Counted from the stretch's first letter, positions 18,700 to 29,112 are shown. The stretch is DNA of 64,000 nt from JBBRHH01 sp963788015 (GCA_963788015.1 CAWBEY010000012.1:2046001-2110000), one strand, 5' to 3'. Translations and numbers: made by a program. The notes: generated from the letters alone by a model not told the origin.

Positions 18700-20205
18700 T
18701 CAGATCGCGACGGCGAGCAGATTTCCAAACAGAGTGAGATTTTGGGCGGATGTGATCTGCACGTCGAGCACCTGCCCTTTTAATCCCGCCTCGCCATCAA
18801 ACACCACGATCTGATCACCGCGTGTGCGGCCGACGAGTTGCGTGCGCTCTTCGGAGATGGCGTTTTGGCGGCGTTCCCATCCAAGCTCGACTGAGGAGGA
18901 CATGGTTTTGGATTGGCGGCTGACCAGCTTGCTGACGCCTTCGACCATGACTTCGACGCATTTGCCGATCATCTGCCGGTTGGTGTCGGCCGACACTTCT
19001 CCCTGCACTGCCAGCATTTCGCTGTTGCGCCGGCGCTTGACGTCTTCGGGCACGTCGTCTGCAAAACGATCGATGGCGACGGTTCCGGGGCGGGGTGAAT
19101 ATTTGAAGATGAAGCTGTTTTTGAAGCGGCAGTATCGGATCAGCTCCAGCGTTTTCTGGTGATCGTCATCGGTTTCGGTGGGGAAGCCGACGATGAAATC
19201 GCTGGCGATGGAGACATCGTCCATCATTGCGCGTGCGCGGTCGATGAAGTCCATGTAGTGGCCGGCGGTGTAGCCGCGGTTCATCATCTTGAGCAAGCGG
19301 TCGCTGCCGGATTGCGCGGGCACGTGCAGATAGCGGCAGATGCGGGGGCAGTCGCGCATGGCCTGGAGGGCGTCGTCGGTGAAGTCGCGTGGGAAGCTGG
19401 TGACGAAGCGCAGGCGGGCGAGATCTGGCACGGCCTCGTGCAGTTGATAGAGAAGTTCGGCAAAGGAAGTCTTGCGCCCGTCGCCATGTTGGAAGGCGTA
19501 ATGATTAACGGTTTGGCCAAGGAGCGTGACCTCGCGGGCGCCAGCGCCGACGAGCATCTTTACTTCCTCGATGATGTTGTCGGGTGGGCGATGGACTTCG
19601 GCGCCGCGGGTGTAGGGCACGACGCAGTAGGTGCAGAATTTGTTGCAGCCGCGGGTGATACGGACATAGGCCTGGCTGACGTCATCGCCGGGCGAGACGC
19701 TGCGTGAGAGGTCGAGGAGCTCGAGATGGTCCTCGGCGGCCGAGAGGGTGCTGGAGCGGCGGGAGGTTTGGCCCATGAGAGCGACTTGGCGCCTGGCGAG
19801 GGGGTTGGACGTCTGGGCGAGATCTTCGACGTAATCCTGGTTCTGGGTGATGACGGCGTTGTGAACGAGGCTGGGCAGGCGGTCTAATTCGGCTGGGCCG
19901 CAGAGGATGTCGACGTGTGGGTATCGCTTGAAAATGGCGGTGCCTTCGCGCTCGGCCATGCAGCCGATGACGCCAATGACAAGGTCGGGCCGCTGGGCTT
20001 TTTTGGCCCGCAGCTCTCCGAGGCGCGACCAGACTTTCTGCTCGGCATGTTCGCGGACGGAGCACGTGTTGTAGAGGACGACGTCGGCCGAGTCGCGCTC
20101 GGTGACGGCGTCGTAGCCGTGCGCCCGGAGCTGGCCGAGGACGAGCTCGCTATCGAGCACGTTCATCTGGCAGCCGAATGTTTCGAGGTAGACCTTGCGG
20201 CGCAT
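18700..20205 (-). CDS. miaB: tRNA-2-methylthio-N6-dimethylallyladenosine synthase MiaB
   Basis: Radical SAM methylthiotransferase that adds the 2-methylthio group to i6A37 of tRNAs. The N-terminal UPF0004 domain carries three cluster cysteines (FGCQMN, YNTCSVREHAE, GVIGCMAE), the radical SAM motif is CNKFCTYCVVPYTRG, and a C-terminal TRAM RNA-binding domain ends the protein. The start at 20205 (MRRKVYLETFGCQMN) is preferred to 20256, which adds 17 unconserved residues. A degraded copy of its first bases lies at 22065, beyond the P450 gene. Confidence 0.94.
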   Translation of the reverse strand: MRRKVYLETFGCQMNVLDSELVLGQLRAHGYDAVTERDSADVVLYNTCSVREHAEQKVWSRLGELRAKKAQRPDLVIGVIGCMAEREGTAIFKRYPHVDILCGPAELDRLPSLVHNAVITQNQDYVEDLAQTSNPLARRQVALMGQTSRRSSTLSAAEDHLELLDLSRSVSPGDDVSQAYVRITRGCNKFCTYCVVPYTRGAEVHRPPDNIIEEVKMLVGAGAREVTLLGQTVNHYAFQHGDGRKTSFAELLYQLHEAVPDLARLRFVTSFPRDFTDDALQAMRDCPRICRYLHVPAQSGSDRLLKMMNRGYTAGHYMDFIDRARAMMDDVSIASDFIVGFPTETDDDHQKTLELIRYCRFKNSFIFKYSPRPGTVAIDRFADDVPEDVKRRRNSEMLAVQGEVSADTNRQMIGKCVEVMVEGVSKLVSRQSKTMSSSVELGWERRQNAISEERTQLVGRTRGDQIVVFDGEAGLKGQVLDVQITSAQNLTLFGNLLAVAI

Positions 20206-20399
20206 TGGCTGAATTGTAGCGGGAGTGCGGAGGGAAGCGAACCGCGGGTTTGCCATGGCATGGAGCTTGGCCGGCGGGTTGGGTGTGGGTAGATGTTTAA
20301 GGATTTTTTGGCCGCGGATGAACGCGGATTTCGAATTGTTTTGAGGATTTCGGACGAGGCGGGGTGGGTCAGGCTACTTAATTGGGTTCTATGCCGGCT

Positions 20400-20552
20400 G
20401 AGGATATTGGTGCGGCACCAGGCCTGGGAGCGGTAGTAACTGATGTGATCGCAGATCCACCTGCTCCGCACCCACAGCACGCATACGCCCAGCAGCAAAA
20501 CGGCAGAGACAATGGCTGCGAGGTTGAACGTCAGACGGAGGAGTCGGCGCAT
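20400..20552 (-). pseudogene. N-terminal relic of a planctomycete WVRSxW membrane protein
   Basis: The frame begins RRLLRLTFNLAAIVSAVLLLG and continues CVLWVRSRWICDHISYYRSQ, the start of a common planctomycete/verrucomicrobial family of small one-helix proteins (pattern L-x3-LCV-x3-LWVRSYW-x2-D). After about 45 codons the similarity ends and the frame drifts into the miaB promoter. No C-terminal part is visible. The remaining stretch between this relic and miaB (20206-20399) holds nothing I recognise. Confidence 0.5.
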
Positions 20553-20622
20553 GTGGAGGATGATACCAAGCTGCGTTGGCCGGGGCTTTGCCCTCTTGGA
20601 GCTTCAACAGTAGATTCGCTGT

Positions 20623-21939
20623 ATGCCCGCGTTGAATGGTCCGAAGCCTCGCTTGTGGGGCGGCCATCTCGCTGAGTTTCGCGCTGACCGATTGGGGTTA
20701 CTTCAGCAATGCGCTCGTGAATATGGTGACGTTGTGCCGCTGCGGATCTGGCGGTATCGGGCGTTTCTGCTTAGCCGCCCGGATCTGATCGAACAGGTGC
20801 TGGTGACGCAGGCCAGGAATTTCACAAAGCATTTTGGCCTGCGCCTGTACAAGCCCCTCCTGGGCGATGGGCTGCTCAATGCCGAAGGGGAAGTCTGGCG
20901 GCGTCAGCGAAAGCTTAGCGCGCCGGCGTTTCAATCGTCCCGGCTCGCGGGCTATTCGGCGTCTATGGTTGAATGTACCGGGCGGATGATGCGGGACTGG
21001 CTGGCGACCGCCGTCGCCAGGCGCGATGTACATCTGGATCTGATGCGCCTGACGTTGGAGATCGCGTGCAGGACGCTGTTTGGGGCCGAGACGTGCCCTG
21101 ATCCCAATATTGTCGGCCAGGCGATGCACGGCGCGATGGAGGCACTGACGCAGCGGTGGCGGCGGCCGATCCCGTTGCCAGATTGGCTGCCCACGCCTGC
21201 CAACCGGCGGCTTAAGCGGTCGTTGGCGGTGATGGACGGCGTGATCAATGGTCTGGTTGAACAGCGAAGGCGATCCGGGGCTGGCGACGATCTGCTGTGG
21301 ACACTGTTGCAGCAGCGTGATGATGAAGGATCGGGCATGACGCAGCGCCAACTGGCCAACGAGGCGCGGACGATTTTGCTGGCCGGGCATGAGACGACGG
21401 CGCTGGCGCTGGGGTATGCACTATATCTTCTGGCGGCGCATCCGGCGGCTCAGGGCAGGTTGCAACAGGAATTCGCCGCCGTGCTGGCGGGGCGGGAGCC
21501 GGGATGGTTGGATCTGCCCCAATTGCGATATACTCGCCGCGTGATTTTTGAAGCGATGCGGCTTTACCCGCCGGCGGACATCATTGGGCGGGAGGCGATT
21601 GAGGAGTGTGTTATCGGCGACCTGCGCGTTCCGGCGGGAACGACGCTTTTTATGAGCCAATGGGTGATGCATCACGACGCCCGTTATTTCCCTGATCCAT
21701 GGACGTTTGACCCGGACCGGTGGACGGAGGAATTTGAAAAATCGCTGCCGAGGTTCGCTTATTTTCCGTTTGGGGCGGGGCCGCGTTCGTGCATTGGTCA
21801 AACGTTTGCGATGACCGAAGCGGTTTTGCTTCTGGCGGCCATCTGCGGGCGTTTTGAGTTTCGGCCCGATCCCGCTTTTAAGCTCGAGCTTCTGCCTTCG
21901 ATCACCTTGCGGCCCCGCGGGCATCAGCCTGATTCTTGA
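20623..21939 (+). CDS. Cytochrome P450
   Basis: A 438-residue soluble P450 with the I-helix AGHETT (about residue 253), ExxR as EAMR near residue 310, and the heme-ligand loop FPFGAGPRSCIG with the cysteine near residue 390. It most resembles the CYP4/CYP102-like bacterial monooxygenases. The substrate is unknown. A [2Fe-2S] ferredoxin at 6.4 kb could serve as electron donor, but that is only a possibility. Flanked on the left by the miaB 5' end and a WVRSxW relic and on the right by a partial copy of the same sequence, which suggests local rearrangement around it. Confidence 0.93.
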   Translation: MPALNGPKPRLWGGHLAEFRADRLGLLQQCAREYGDVVPLRIWRYRAFLLSRPDLIEQVLVTQARNFTKHFGLRLYKPLLGDGLLNAEGEVWRRQRKLSAPAFQSSRLAGYSASMVECTGRMMRDWLATAVARRDVHLDLMRLTLEIACRTLFGAETCPDPNIVGQAMHGAMEALTQRWRRPIPLPDWLPTPANRRLKRSLAVMDGVINGLVEQRRRSGAGDDLLWTLLQQRDDEGSGMTQRQLANEARTILLAGHETTALALGYALYLLAAHPAAQGRLQQEFAAVLAGREPGWLDLPQLRYTRRVIFEAMRLYPPADIIGREAIEECVIGDLRVPAGTTLFMSQWVMHHDARYFPDPWTFDPDRWTEEFEKSLPRFAYFPFGAGPRSCIGQTFAMTEAVLLLAAICGRFEFRPDPAFKLELLPSITLRPRGHQPDS

Positions 21940-22064
21940 GCGGGCCGACTGTTTCTGACGGCCACGCCGAAGCCGATGGTCTCGAAGGATTTCCGGCCGG
22001 GTTGAGTTTTTTCTAGTCGAGTCCGTCGCTTCTCATCCACAAGTCCCCGCCCCATGAGAGATCT

Positions 22065-22215
22065 CTATAGCACGTTCATCTGGGATGTTTCGAGGTAGAC
22101 CTTGCGGCATTGGCTGGATTGTAGGGGACGCGGGTTTTAGGAATGGGTCTGGGAGAAGGCCGAGGTGGGTGAGGCTGTAGCTCTCAGTCGTTCTATACCG
22201 GTTGCGGATACTCGC
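22065..22215. repeat. Degraded duplicate of the miaB 5' end and its upstream region
   Basis: A 23-base exact match, ATGTTTCGAGGTAGACCTTG plus CGG, occurs at 20178-20200 and 22085-22107. It is flanked by AGCACGTTCATCTGG (20156-20170 and 22069-22083) and CATTGGCTG, with small deletions. Farther on, the copy resembles 20345-20405 (GGTGGGT..AGGCT, TTCTAT.CCGG). Both copies have the same orientation and bracket the P450 gene. Confidence 0.75.
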
Positions 22216-22226
22216 TTTGATGGGCC

Positions 22227-23499
<1,273 letters not shown>

Positions 23500-23675
23500 C
23501 AATTGGCTCCAGCTTGAGTGATAGGGTCCTACGTCATGTAGCATGGAACGGTTGGTGTTGTTGAAGAAACGGCGGTTGGCATTGCTGATTATGATGTAAA
23601 CATTCAAGTTCACTGCGGCGCGGCGCTGAACGCTTCGAGGCGAGAGCTTTTCATTTGCGCCTGGGGCACGGGTAG

Positions 23676-24976
23676 TTAAAGATCAAGCATGGCGATGCCG
23701 GTTTGATCGCCGCGAACAACGCCCAGACGCAGGCGGCCGGTGGCGGGGATGCGGTTTAACAGGATGCCGAAATCGTCGAGGGACGTGATGCGGTAGCGGC
23801 CAATTTGAATAAGAACGTCACCCGGCTGAAGTCCCGCCTTGGCTGCCGAGGAGTCGCGGGCGACGGCCGTGATGAGGATGCCATCCTCAACGGCCAGCTT
23901 GTGTTTTTCGGCCAGCGCGGCGAGACAGGCTCGATGGTCAGACCAAAACGCTTCTGCGCTTCAACAATGGCCGCCGGCTGGGGGGCGGGAGAGACGGCCA
24001 CCATACGCTGGGTGCCGTCGGCAAGTTTGATCGACACCTGTTTCTGATCAGTCTTAACGGCCAGCAGAAGCGCGCACGCGTCGATGAGGTTGCCAACGGG
24101 CTGGTTATTGATGGTTGCGACGACCGGGCCTTTGTCGGTGTCAATACACACTTCGCACGCGACACCGGCCGGCGGCGTAAGCTTGCGGCGCTCGACGAGC
24201 TTGAGGGGGATCAGGAGCTTGCTCGCATGAAGCGGGTTCATCAGCTCGGGAAGGAGATCGCGAAGGCGGTTCACCTGGATGGCGAAGCCGATGTTCTGCG
24301 CGTCGTTGCGGATTGCGGTATTGATGGCGATGACCTGGCCATAGGCGTTGAGGAGCGGCCCGCCCGAATTACCGGGATTGATGGCCGCATCCGTCTGGAT
24401 CACGTCGCCCAGCGAAATATGATCGTCCTTGTCCTTAAGGTCGCGATGAAGGGCCGAGACGATGCCGGTGCTGACGCTGTGGCTGTAACCCATGGGGTTG
24501 CCAACGGCGATAACGGGCTCGCCGATGAGGAGATCGCTGGAGTCGCCCAGATCGAGGGTGGGGAAGGGCTTGGTGTCGGAGATTTTGAGGATGGCCAGAT
24601 CGGCGTCGGGATCGGAGCTTATGAGATCGGCGGGGAGTTTTCGGCCATCAGCCAGCTCCACCTGAATCTGTCGCGCGCGGTCGATAACGTGATGGTTGGT
24701 CACGACGTAACCATCGCGGTGAATGATAAAGCCGCTGCCCAGCGAGTTCGCGGGCACGCGCACGACACCGCCCGCGCCGAAGGGATCAAAGAGCGGATCG
24801 CCGCCAAAGGCCCGGCGGTTCATAAGCTTGGTGGCCGAAATGTTGACGACCGCGTCCTTGGTTTTCCGCACAACTTCCACCGTGACAGTGCGGCGGAGAT
24901 TAATCGAGGGTGGATCTTCAGCGCGGGACCGGAGGGGAATGAGCAGTGCGAGCAGGATGGCAACGAGCAGTTTCAC
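23676..24976 (-). CDS. HtrA/DegP-like serine protease with PDZ domain, frame-broken
   Basis: Periplasmic trypsin-like protease: signal peptide (MKLLVAILLALLIPLRSRA), catalytic triad H96 (TNHHVID), D126 (DADLAIL) and S204 (GNSGGP), then a linker and a C-terminal PDZ-like domain (AAKAGLQPGDVLIQIGRYRI). A second, degenerate PDZ-like segment may lie before it. HtrA proteins degrade misfolded envelope proteins. The frame breaks near 23914-23921; supplying one base gives SPALAEKHKLAVEDGILI and the true stop at 23676. Length after correction about 433 residues. Confidence 0.9.
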
Positions 24977-25233
24977 GGGCGAGCCTTTGTTTGAGTGGTG
25001 GCGTTAAAAAGATTAGCCGAGGGGGAATGGGCGTCAACGGGTGGGATGACTCATTGACGCCAAAGGGTGGTAGACGAGGAGGTGGAGAGCGAATTCGATT
25101 GAAGCTTCGTGCCGATATGGGTTGTGACGGGGGGTGGCGTGGATAGGATGGCTTGGACAGTGCGGGGAAGTTATTGGACGCGCACAGCGTGGCTGGCGGT
25201 TTTTGTGGCGGGGGGACTATTGAGAGGCAGGAG

Positions 25234-26136
25234 ATGGGTCGGTATTTTCCAATCAAGGCCGAGCCGGCCGACATGCTTTGGCACGTCGCGCACGGGCGCA
25301 TGCCCGGATTTACCGACGAGACCTTCTCAAGGGTGGGGTGGGTCAGCTTCAGCCATCGGGGCGTGCAATACCTCGACAAATTTCACATCGCCCACAAGCG
25401 CCAAGAGCGCTACATCATGCACAAGAAGTGGGAGATCAAATTTGACACCGCCTTTGAAGAAGTAGTGCGGGCTTGCGCCGATACGGAGCGCGAGAGCATC
25501 GCCCGGGCATCCGGCAAAACCTGGATCAACGACGAGCTGATTGAAGGCTTGCTGAAGCTTCACAAAACAGGCCATGCGCACAGCTACGAGGCGTGGACCG
25601 ACGGTAAGCTGGCGGCCGGCGTCTGGGGGTTTCAATTGGGCGGGTTCGTCTCGATGAACTCCATGTTTTACCGCGTCAACCACGGGGGCAAGGCGGCCCT
25701 GGCGCGCGGTCAAATGCAATTGAAGGAACGGGGATTCAAGCTCGTGGATATGAACGGGATGAACGGGGAAATGGTGAACTTCGGGATCGAGTGGGCGAGG
25801 CAGTGGAAGTTCGCACAGGAAGTGGCGGATCTCGCGGGCAGGACTGATCTTTCGCTCGAAGAAGGAAAGCCGACGGGGGTCGCCACGCCGGGGCTGTTGT
25901 GGAAATTGAAGGCAGCGCGAAAGGTGGACGGCGTCGTCGGGAGGTTGAAGAAGCTGGTGGGGGTGCGGGAGGCGGATTTACCACGGAGTCACGGAGGCAC
26001 GGAGCAGAAGGCGGTCGAGGCGGAAGAGGACACGGGCGGGGCGCCCGTGCCACGGCGGGAGCAGAAAGAAGTCAAGGAAGGCGAGGAGACGGCCACAGCC
26101 CCCGCGCCCCGTCCATGCCCCGGAGCCTTGGAATAG
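25234..26136 (+). CDS. aat: Leucyl/phenylalanyl-tRNA-protein transferase, with extended C-terminus
   Basis: L/F-transferase attaches Leu or Phe to N-terminal Arg/Lys of proteins, marking them for ClpS-ClpAP degradation. The core is recognisable: KWEIKFDTAFEEVVRACA, TWINDELIEGLLKLHKTGHAHSYEAW, GKLAAGVWGFQLG, SMFYRV and RGFKLVDMNGMN. The usual FGESMFS is VSMNSMFY here. About 75 extra residues follow the core and are encoded by what look like intergenic repeat sequences (25980-26004 and 26031-26049), so the real C-terminus may be shorter or newly acquired. Start at 25234 has GAGGCAGGAG just before it; 25153 is in frame but unconserved. Confidence 0.85.
   Translation: MGRYFPIKAEPADMLWHVAHGRMPGFTDETFSRVGWVSFSHRGVQYLDKFHIAHKRQERYIMHKKWEIKFDTAFEEVVRACADTERESIARASGKTWINDELIEGLLKLHKTGHAHSYEAWTDGKLAAGVWGFQLGGFVSMNSMFYRVNHGGKAALARGQMQLKERGFKLVDMNGMNGEMVNFGIEWARQWKFAQEVADLAGRTDLSLEEGKPTGVATPGLLWKLKAARKVDGVVGRLKKLVGVREADLPRSHGGTEQKAVEAEEDTGGAPVPRREQKEVKEGEETATAPAPRPCPGALE
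25980..26004. repeat. Tandem CACGGAG-type short repeat
   Basis: Three copies of the pattern (T/C)CACGGAG(G): ACCACGGAG, TCACGGAGG, CACGGAG. Such ACGGAGGCACGGAG strings are commonly intergenic in planctomycetes (from general knowledge). Here it lies inside the 3' part of the aat frame. Confidence 0.5.
26031..26049. repeat. Short GC-rich palindrome inside the aat tail
   Basis: CACGGGC, loop GGGGC, GCCCGTG: a perfect 7-bp hairpin of the kind found dispersed between genes. It is located in the low-complexity 3' end of the aat frame. Confidence 0.5.
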
Positions 26137-26142
26137 TCGGCC

Positions 26143-27042
26143 ATGAGTATCCTGATCCACAAGGAGACGCGGGTGATTTGCCAGGGAATTACTGGCAAAG
26201 CGGGTGCCTTTCATACCAAAGATTGCCTCGACTACGGCACAAAGATGGTCGGCGGCGTGACACCCGGAAAAGGAGGAACCAACGACCCCAACGGTCTGCC
26301 AATTTTCAACACGGTGCGCGAGGCCGTGAAGGCGACAGGCGCGGACGCTTCGATCAGCTTTGTCCCGGCCCCATTCGCCGCCGACGCGATCATGGAGGCC
26401 GCCGACGCCGGCATCGCAATGGTGGTGTCAATCGCCGAAGGCGTGCCGGTGCTCGACATGGTGCGGCTAAAGGAATTTTTAAAAGGCTATCCCCAAACGC
26501 GCCTGCTGGGTTGCAACTGCCCGGGGATGATCACTGTCGGCGAATGCAAGATGGGGATCATGCCCAGCTACATCTTTACCCCGGCGTGGAAGGCCAAAAG
26601 CGGCAAATCCATCGGAATGATTTCCAAGAGCGGCACCCTGACATTTGAAACAGTATTCCAGTGCGGCAAGCGCGGGATAGGTCAGACGACCAGCGTCGGC
26701 GTGGGCGGCGATCCGGTAAAGGGAACGAACTTCGTGGACGCCCTGAAAATGTTCAACGAGGACACCCAGAGCGATGCCATCGTGATGATCGGCGAGATCG
26801 GCGGCACGGATGAAGAGTCGGCCGCCGACTTTGTAAAGAAGCATGTAAAGAAGCCAGTCATTGCCTACGTGGCCGGACGAACCGCGCCGGCAGGCCGCAG
26901 GATGGGCCACGCGGGCGCGATTATCATGGGCGGCGAAGGTACGCACGCGACAAAAGTGGCGGCGCTGAAAGCGGCCGGCATTCATGTGGCCCAGAGCGCA
27001 GAACTGATCGGGGAAACCGTGGCGCGGGCTCTGGGGGTGTAG
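26143..27042 (+). CDS. sucD: Succinate-CoA ligase (ADP-forming) alpha subunit
   Basis: CoA-binding alpha subunit of succinyl-CoA synthetase in the TCA cycle. Landmarks are VICQGITGKAGAFH (CoA-binding Rossmann start), NPxSISFVP-type strand, GNCPG-like segment LLGCNCPGMITVGECK, and the phosphorylated histidine H256 in GHAGAIIMGG. Length 299 is standard. The beta subunit gene sucC, usually directly upstream, is not present; the gene follows aat by six bases instead, so sucC must be elsewhere. Confidence 0.95.
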   Translation: MSILIHKETRVICQGITGKAGAFHTKDCLDYGTKMVGGVTPGKGGTNDPNGLPIFNTVREAVKATGADASISFVPAPFAADAIMEAADAGIAMVVSIAEGVPVLDMVRLKEFLKGYPQTRLLGCNCPGMITVGECKMGIMPSYIFTPAWKAKSGKSIGMISKSGTLTFETVFQCGKRGIGQTTSVGVGGDPVKGTNFVDALKMFNEDTQSDAIVMIGEIGGTDEESAADFVKKHVKKPVIAYVAGRTAPAGRRMGHAGAIIMGGEGTHATKVAALKAAGIHVAQSAELIGETVARALGV

Positions 27043-27106
27043 GAGGAAAGTCAGAAGTGAGAATGAAGAAGTTAGAATTAAGAAAAAGGCATTGGATGGG
27101 GGCGCG

Positions 27107-27803
27107 ATGGGCTTGATCCGGTTCATCACACGTGTGGTGCGGCGGGGGGTGGGGAGTCTTACGCCGCGGGTTTATAGCCATTATGTGATCGTGAGGCCAA
27201 TCGAGCCGTTGGAGGCGGATCGGCTCCCGGCCGGGTTTCGGCTCGTGGTGGTGCGGAAGGGGCAGGAGCAGTATCTGCCGGAGTTGATCGCCTTCAGCGA
27301 CACGCACGGCCAGGGGATGGACGCCGATTGGTGCAAGGCCGAATTGGAACGGGGCTGCGTGATGGTGTTGGCGCTGGTGGACCCGCCGACAGGGGATAAG
27401 CCCGAAGTGGTAGCCGGTTCGGCCTGGACCGCCAACGACGTGCATTCGGTCGATCCAATTCTGCACGACCACGATCCGGGCAAAAAGGGGTGTCATCTGC
27501 TCAACTGTTTCGTCTCCCCAGAGTTCCGGGGAAAACGCCTGCAACGCTACCTGCTGCGCAGAGCGCATGCGCATCGCCTGGGCCGACGGCAAGCGAATCG
27601 CCTATTCGTTCCCCCTGACAACAAACACGGCCTCGGTTAAAAACCAGTTCGCAGAAGGCCTCGCGCGGCTGATGCGGGTGGATGTGATCCGGTGCGCCGG
27701 TCTGAGAGTAGTGAACTTCCGGCGGCTGTCGCATCGGTATCCGCTGGGAAAATATATTGGGAAGGGATGGCCGGCCGGGGGATGGGTGAGGATTTGTCGG
27801 TGA
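27107..27803 (+). CDS. GNAT-like acetyltransferase, frame-broken
   Basis: Reconstructed protein of about 232 residues. The region CHLLNCFVSPEFRGKRLQRYLL resembles the acetyl-CoA-binding motif A of GNAT enzymes (V-x-P-x-x-R-G-K/R-G), followed, after a frame change near 27565-27570, by MRIAWADGKRIAYSFPLTTN and NFRRLSHRYPLGKYIGKG in the next frame. One extra base at the CGCATG site explains the break. The acceptor is unknown. Start at 27107 (MGLIRF) is chosen because GGATGGGGG precedes it; 27092 is an alternative. Confidence 0.62.
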
Positions 27804-27971
27804 GGGGGGAGAATAACCTGTACCAGGGAAGACGCGGGGGGCTCGGCTGGAATATAGATTTGGCAAGACGGTGGGACGGCGGAGAAGGTTGTGCGGGTGA
27901 GGCTCCAGTAGCGTGGTCAGCTTGCCCGGCAAACACTTTAAAAGGGAAATTCGCAGAATGCCAAACATCTC

Positions 27972-27999
27972 TTGACGGTTCGCAATTTGCGAATAGAAT
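27972..27999 (+). promoter_or_regulatory. Sigma-70-type promoter with palindromic operator in its spacer
   Basis: TTGACG at 27972-27977, a 16-base spacer, and TAGAAT at 27994-27999. The spacer holds a perfect inverted repeat, TTCGCAA-T-TTGCGAA (27979-27993). It lies 38 bases before the ATG of a HigB relic, the layout expected of an autoregulated toxin-antitoxin promoter. Confidence 0.7.
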
Positions 28000-28036
28000 A
28001 AATCTGATTGTTAGACGGACGCGATAAGGGTGGCAG

Positions 28037-28330
28037 ATGCACGTCATTTCCCAGAAAAGGCTTCGCGAGTTCTGGTCGTCTCATGCTGCTGCCGAAGGCC
28101 CCTGAAAAGTTGGAGCAGATCGTGAAGGGATCTGGAGGCAAAATGTCTGCGGAGGTGGGGTTGCTGCAGACAGATCGAGTGGGCAGGTTCGCTGTATGAA
28201 CGTCGGCCAGGAAACAAATAAGGGGCTATAGCGGGATCAACTTCGAGAAAAGTCGTTCTACGTTCGGCGAAGTACGAATGCGCCGGGAATATACGAATGG
28301 ATAATTGGAAAGCGGTAAGTGAATCATCAA
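28037..28330 (+). pseudogene. HigB-type toxin relic
   Basis: The first frame reads HVISQKRLREFWSSHAAAEG and then P before a TGA; this is the conserved HigB start (MHVISRKxLREFWxxHPxAExPL). After one-base shifts other frames give LKSWSR, then GNK and GINFEK, and finally EYTNG / DNWKA, which match in order the family elements LxxWY, GNKYR, and THAEYDxxxWK. Several frame changes and stops make it non-functional as sequenced. HigB is an mRNA-cleaving RelE-fold toxin. No HigA antitoxin gene is recognisable downstream. AAGGGTGG precedes the ATG. Stretch 27804-27971 upstream holds nothing else recognisable. Confidence 0.6.
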
Positions 28331-28437
28331 GATCGGCCACGCACAATTGCTGGGGATCAGACACATTGAGACCGCAAGGGAAATTTCGTCATGTCAAGCT
28401 GAGGACAAACCTAGTGCAGAGCAAGGAAACTGGATGA

Positions 28438-29112
28438 TTGGCCTGGAGGGATTTGGTGCATACGTATCCGGTGAACGCCCGCGACTGGAAGCAGGGGACT
28501 CTGGCGATGGAGTTTGACGGAAATCGGGTGGATGTAGTGCTGTCGAAGGAGCCGGGAGTGAGCGGGGCGATGTGGGCGGTTTCAATTGATGGAAAGAACC
28601 CCAGCGAATTTCCAGACGCCTATCGCATCACGCGCCCGACGCCAGGACCTTGGTCACCGCTGTTTTAGAGCCAGTGAACCATGAGGCGGCACTGGTGCTG
28701 GAGGAGTGGACGCTGAAGGTGAAGAACGTGTCAGCCGATGGGAAGCAGTGGGCATTCGAAGTAAGTGGATCGGTGACTGGGCCAGATGGAGAAGGCAAGA
28801 GCGACGAAGAGTTCACAAGCAAGTCACGACGGGTGAAGATCGACCCGGCACATGGTTCCGCGGCTTTTATCCGCCACTGCCGGAGGGGTATGTGGTGCAT
28901 TGGAAAGTGCTCCCGATGTTTTCTGATCGCTTCAAGAACGGAGTTGTGGAGGATAGGACCAAGGAAGATGCGGCGACTTGGTGCAGGGGATTGAGAATGG
29001 GAAGCATCGGCTGGAATTATCGGGGGTGGGGTCAGGGGTGGAAAGTGGAATTGCGGCGGTGAGAGTGTATCGGCCGCGCGGGGGACGGGCGGGAACTAAG
29101 AAGGCAGAATGA
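28438..29112 (+). pseudogene. C-terminal fragment of a planctomycete GDSL-associated secreted protein
   Basis: Reading through three frame changes (near 28650, 28850 and 28975) gives PTPGPW, LVLEEWTLKVKNVSADGKQW, FEVSGSVTGPDGEGKSDEEF, SKSRRVKIDP, WKVLPMFSDRF and finally ENGKHRLELSG with IAAVRVYRP at the end. The WTL...GSVTGPDGEG...GRVxIxP pattern is one I associate with the C-terminal region of planctomycete SGNH/GDSL-type secreted proteins. There is no N-terminal domain, signal peptide or proper start, so this is a remnant. Confidence 0.55.

Noticed and set aside
27692..28027. A 111-codon plus-strand frame overlapping the acetyltransferase end
   Set aside because: It is an out-of-frame reading of the acetyltransferase tail that runs into the promoter region; no family features.
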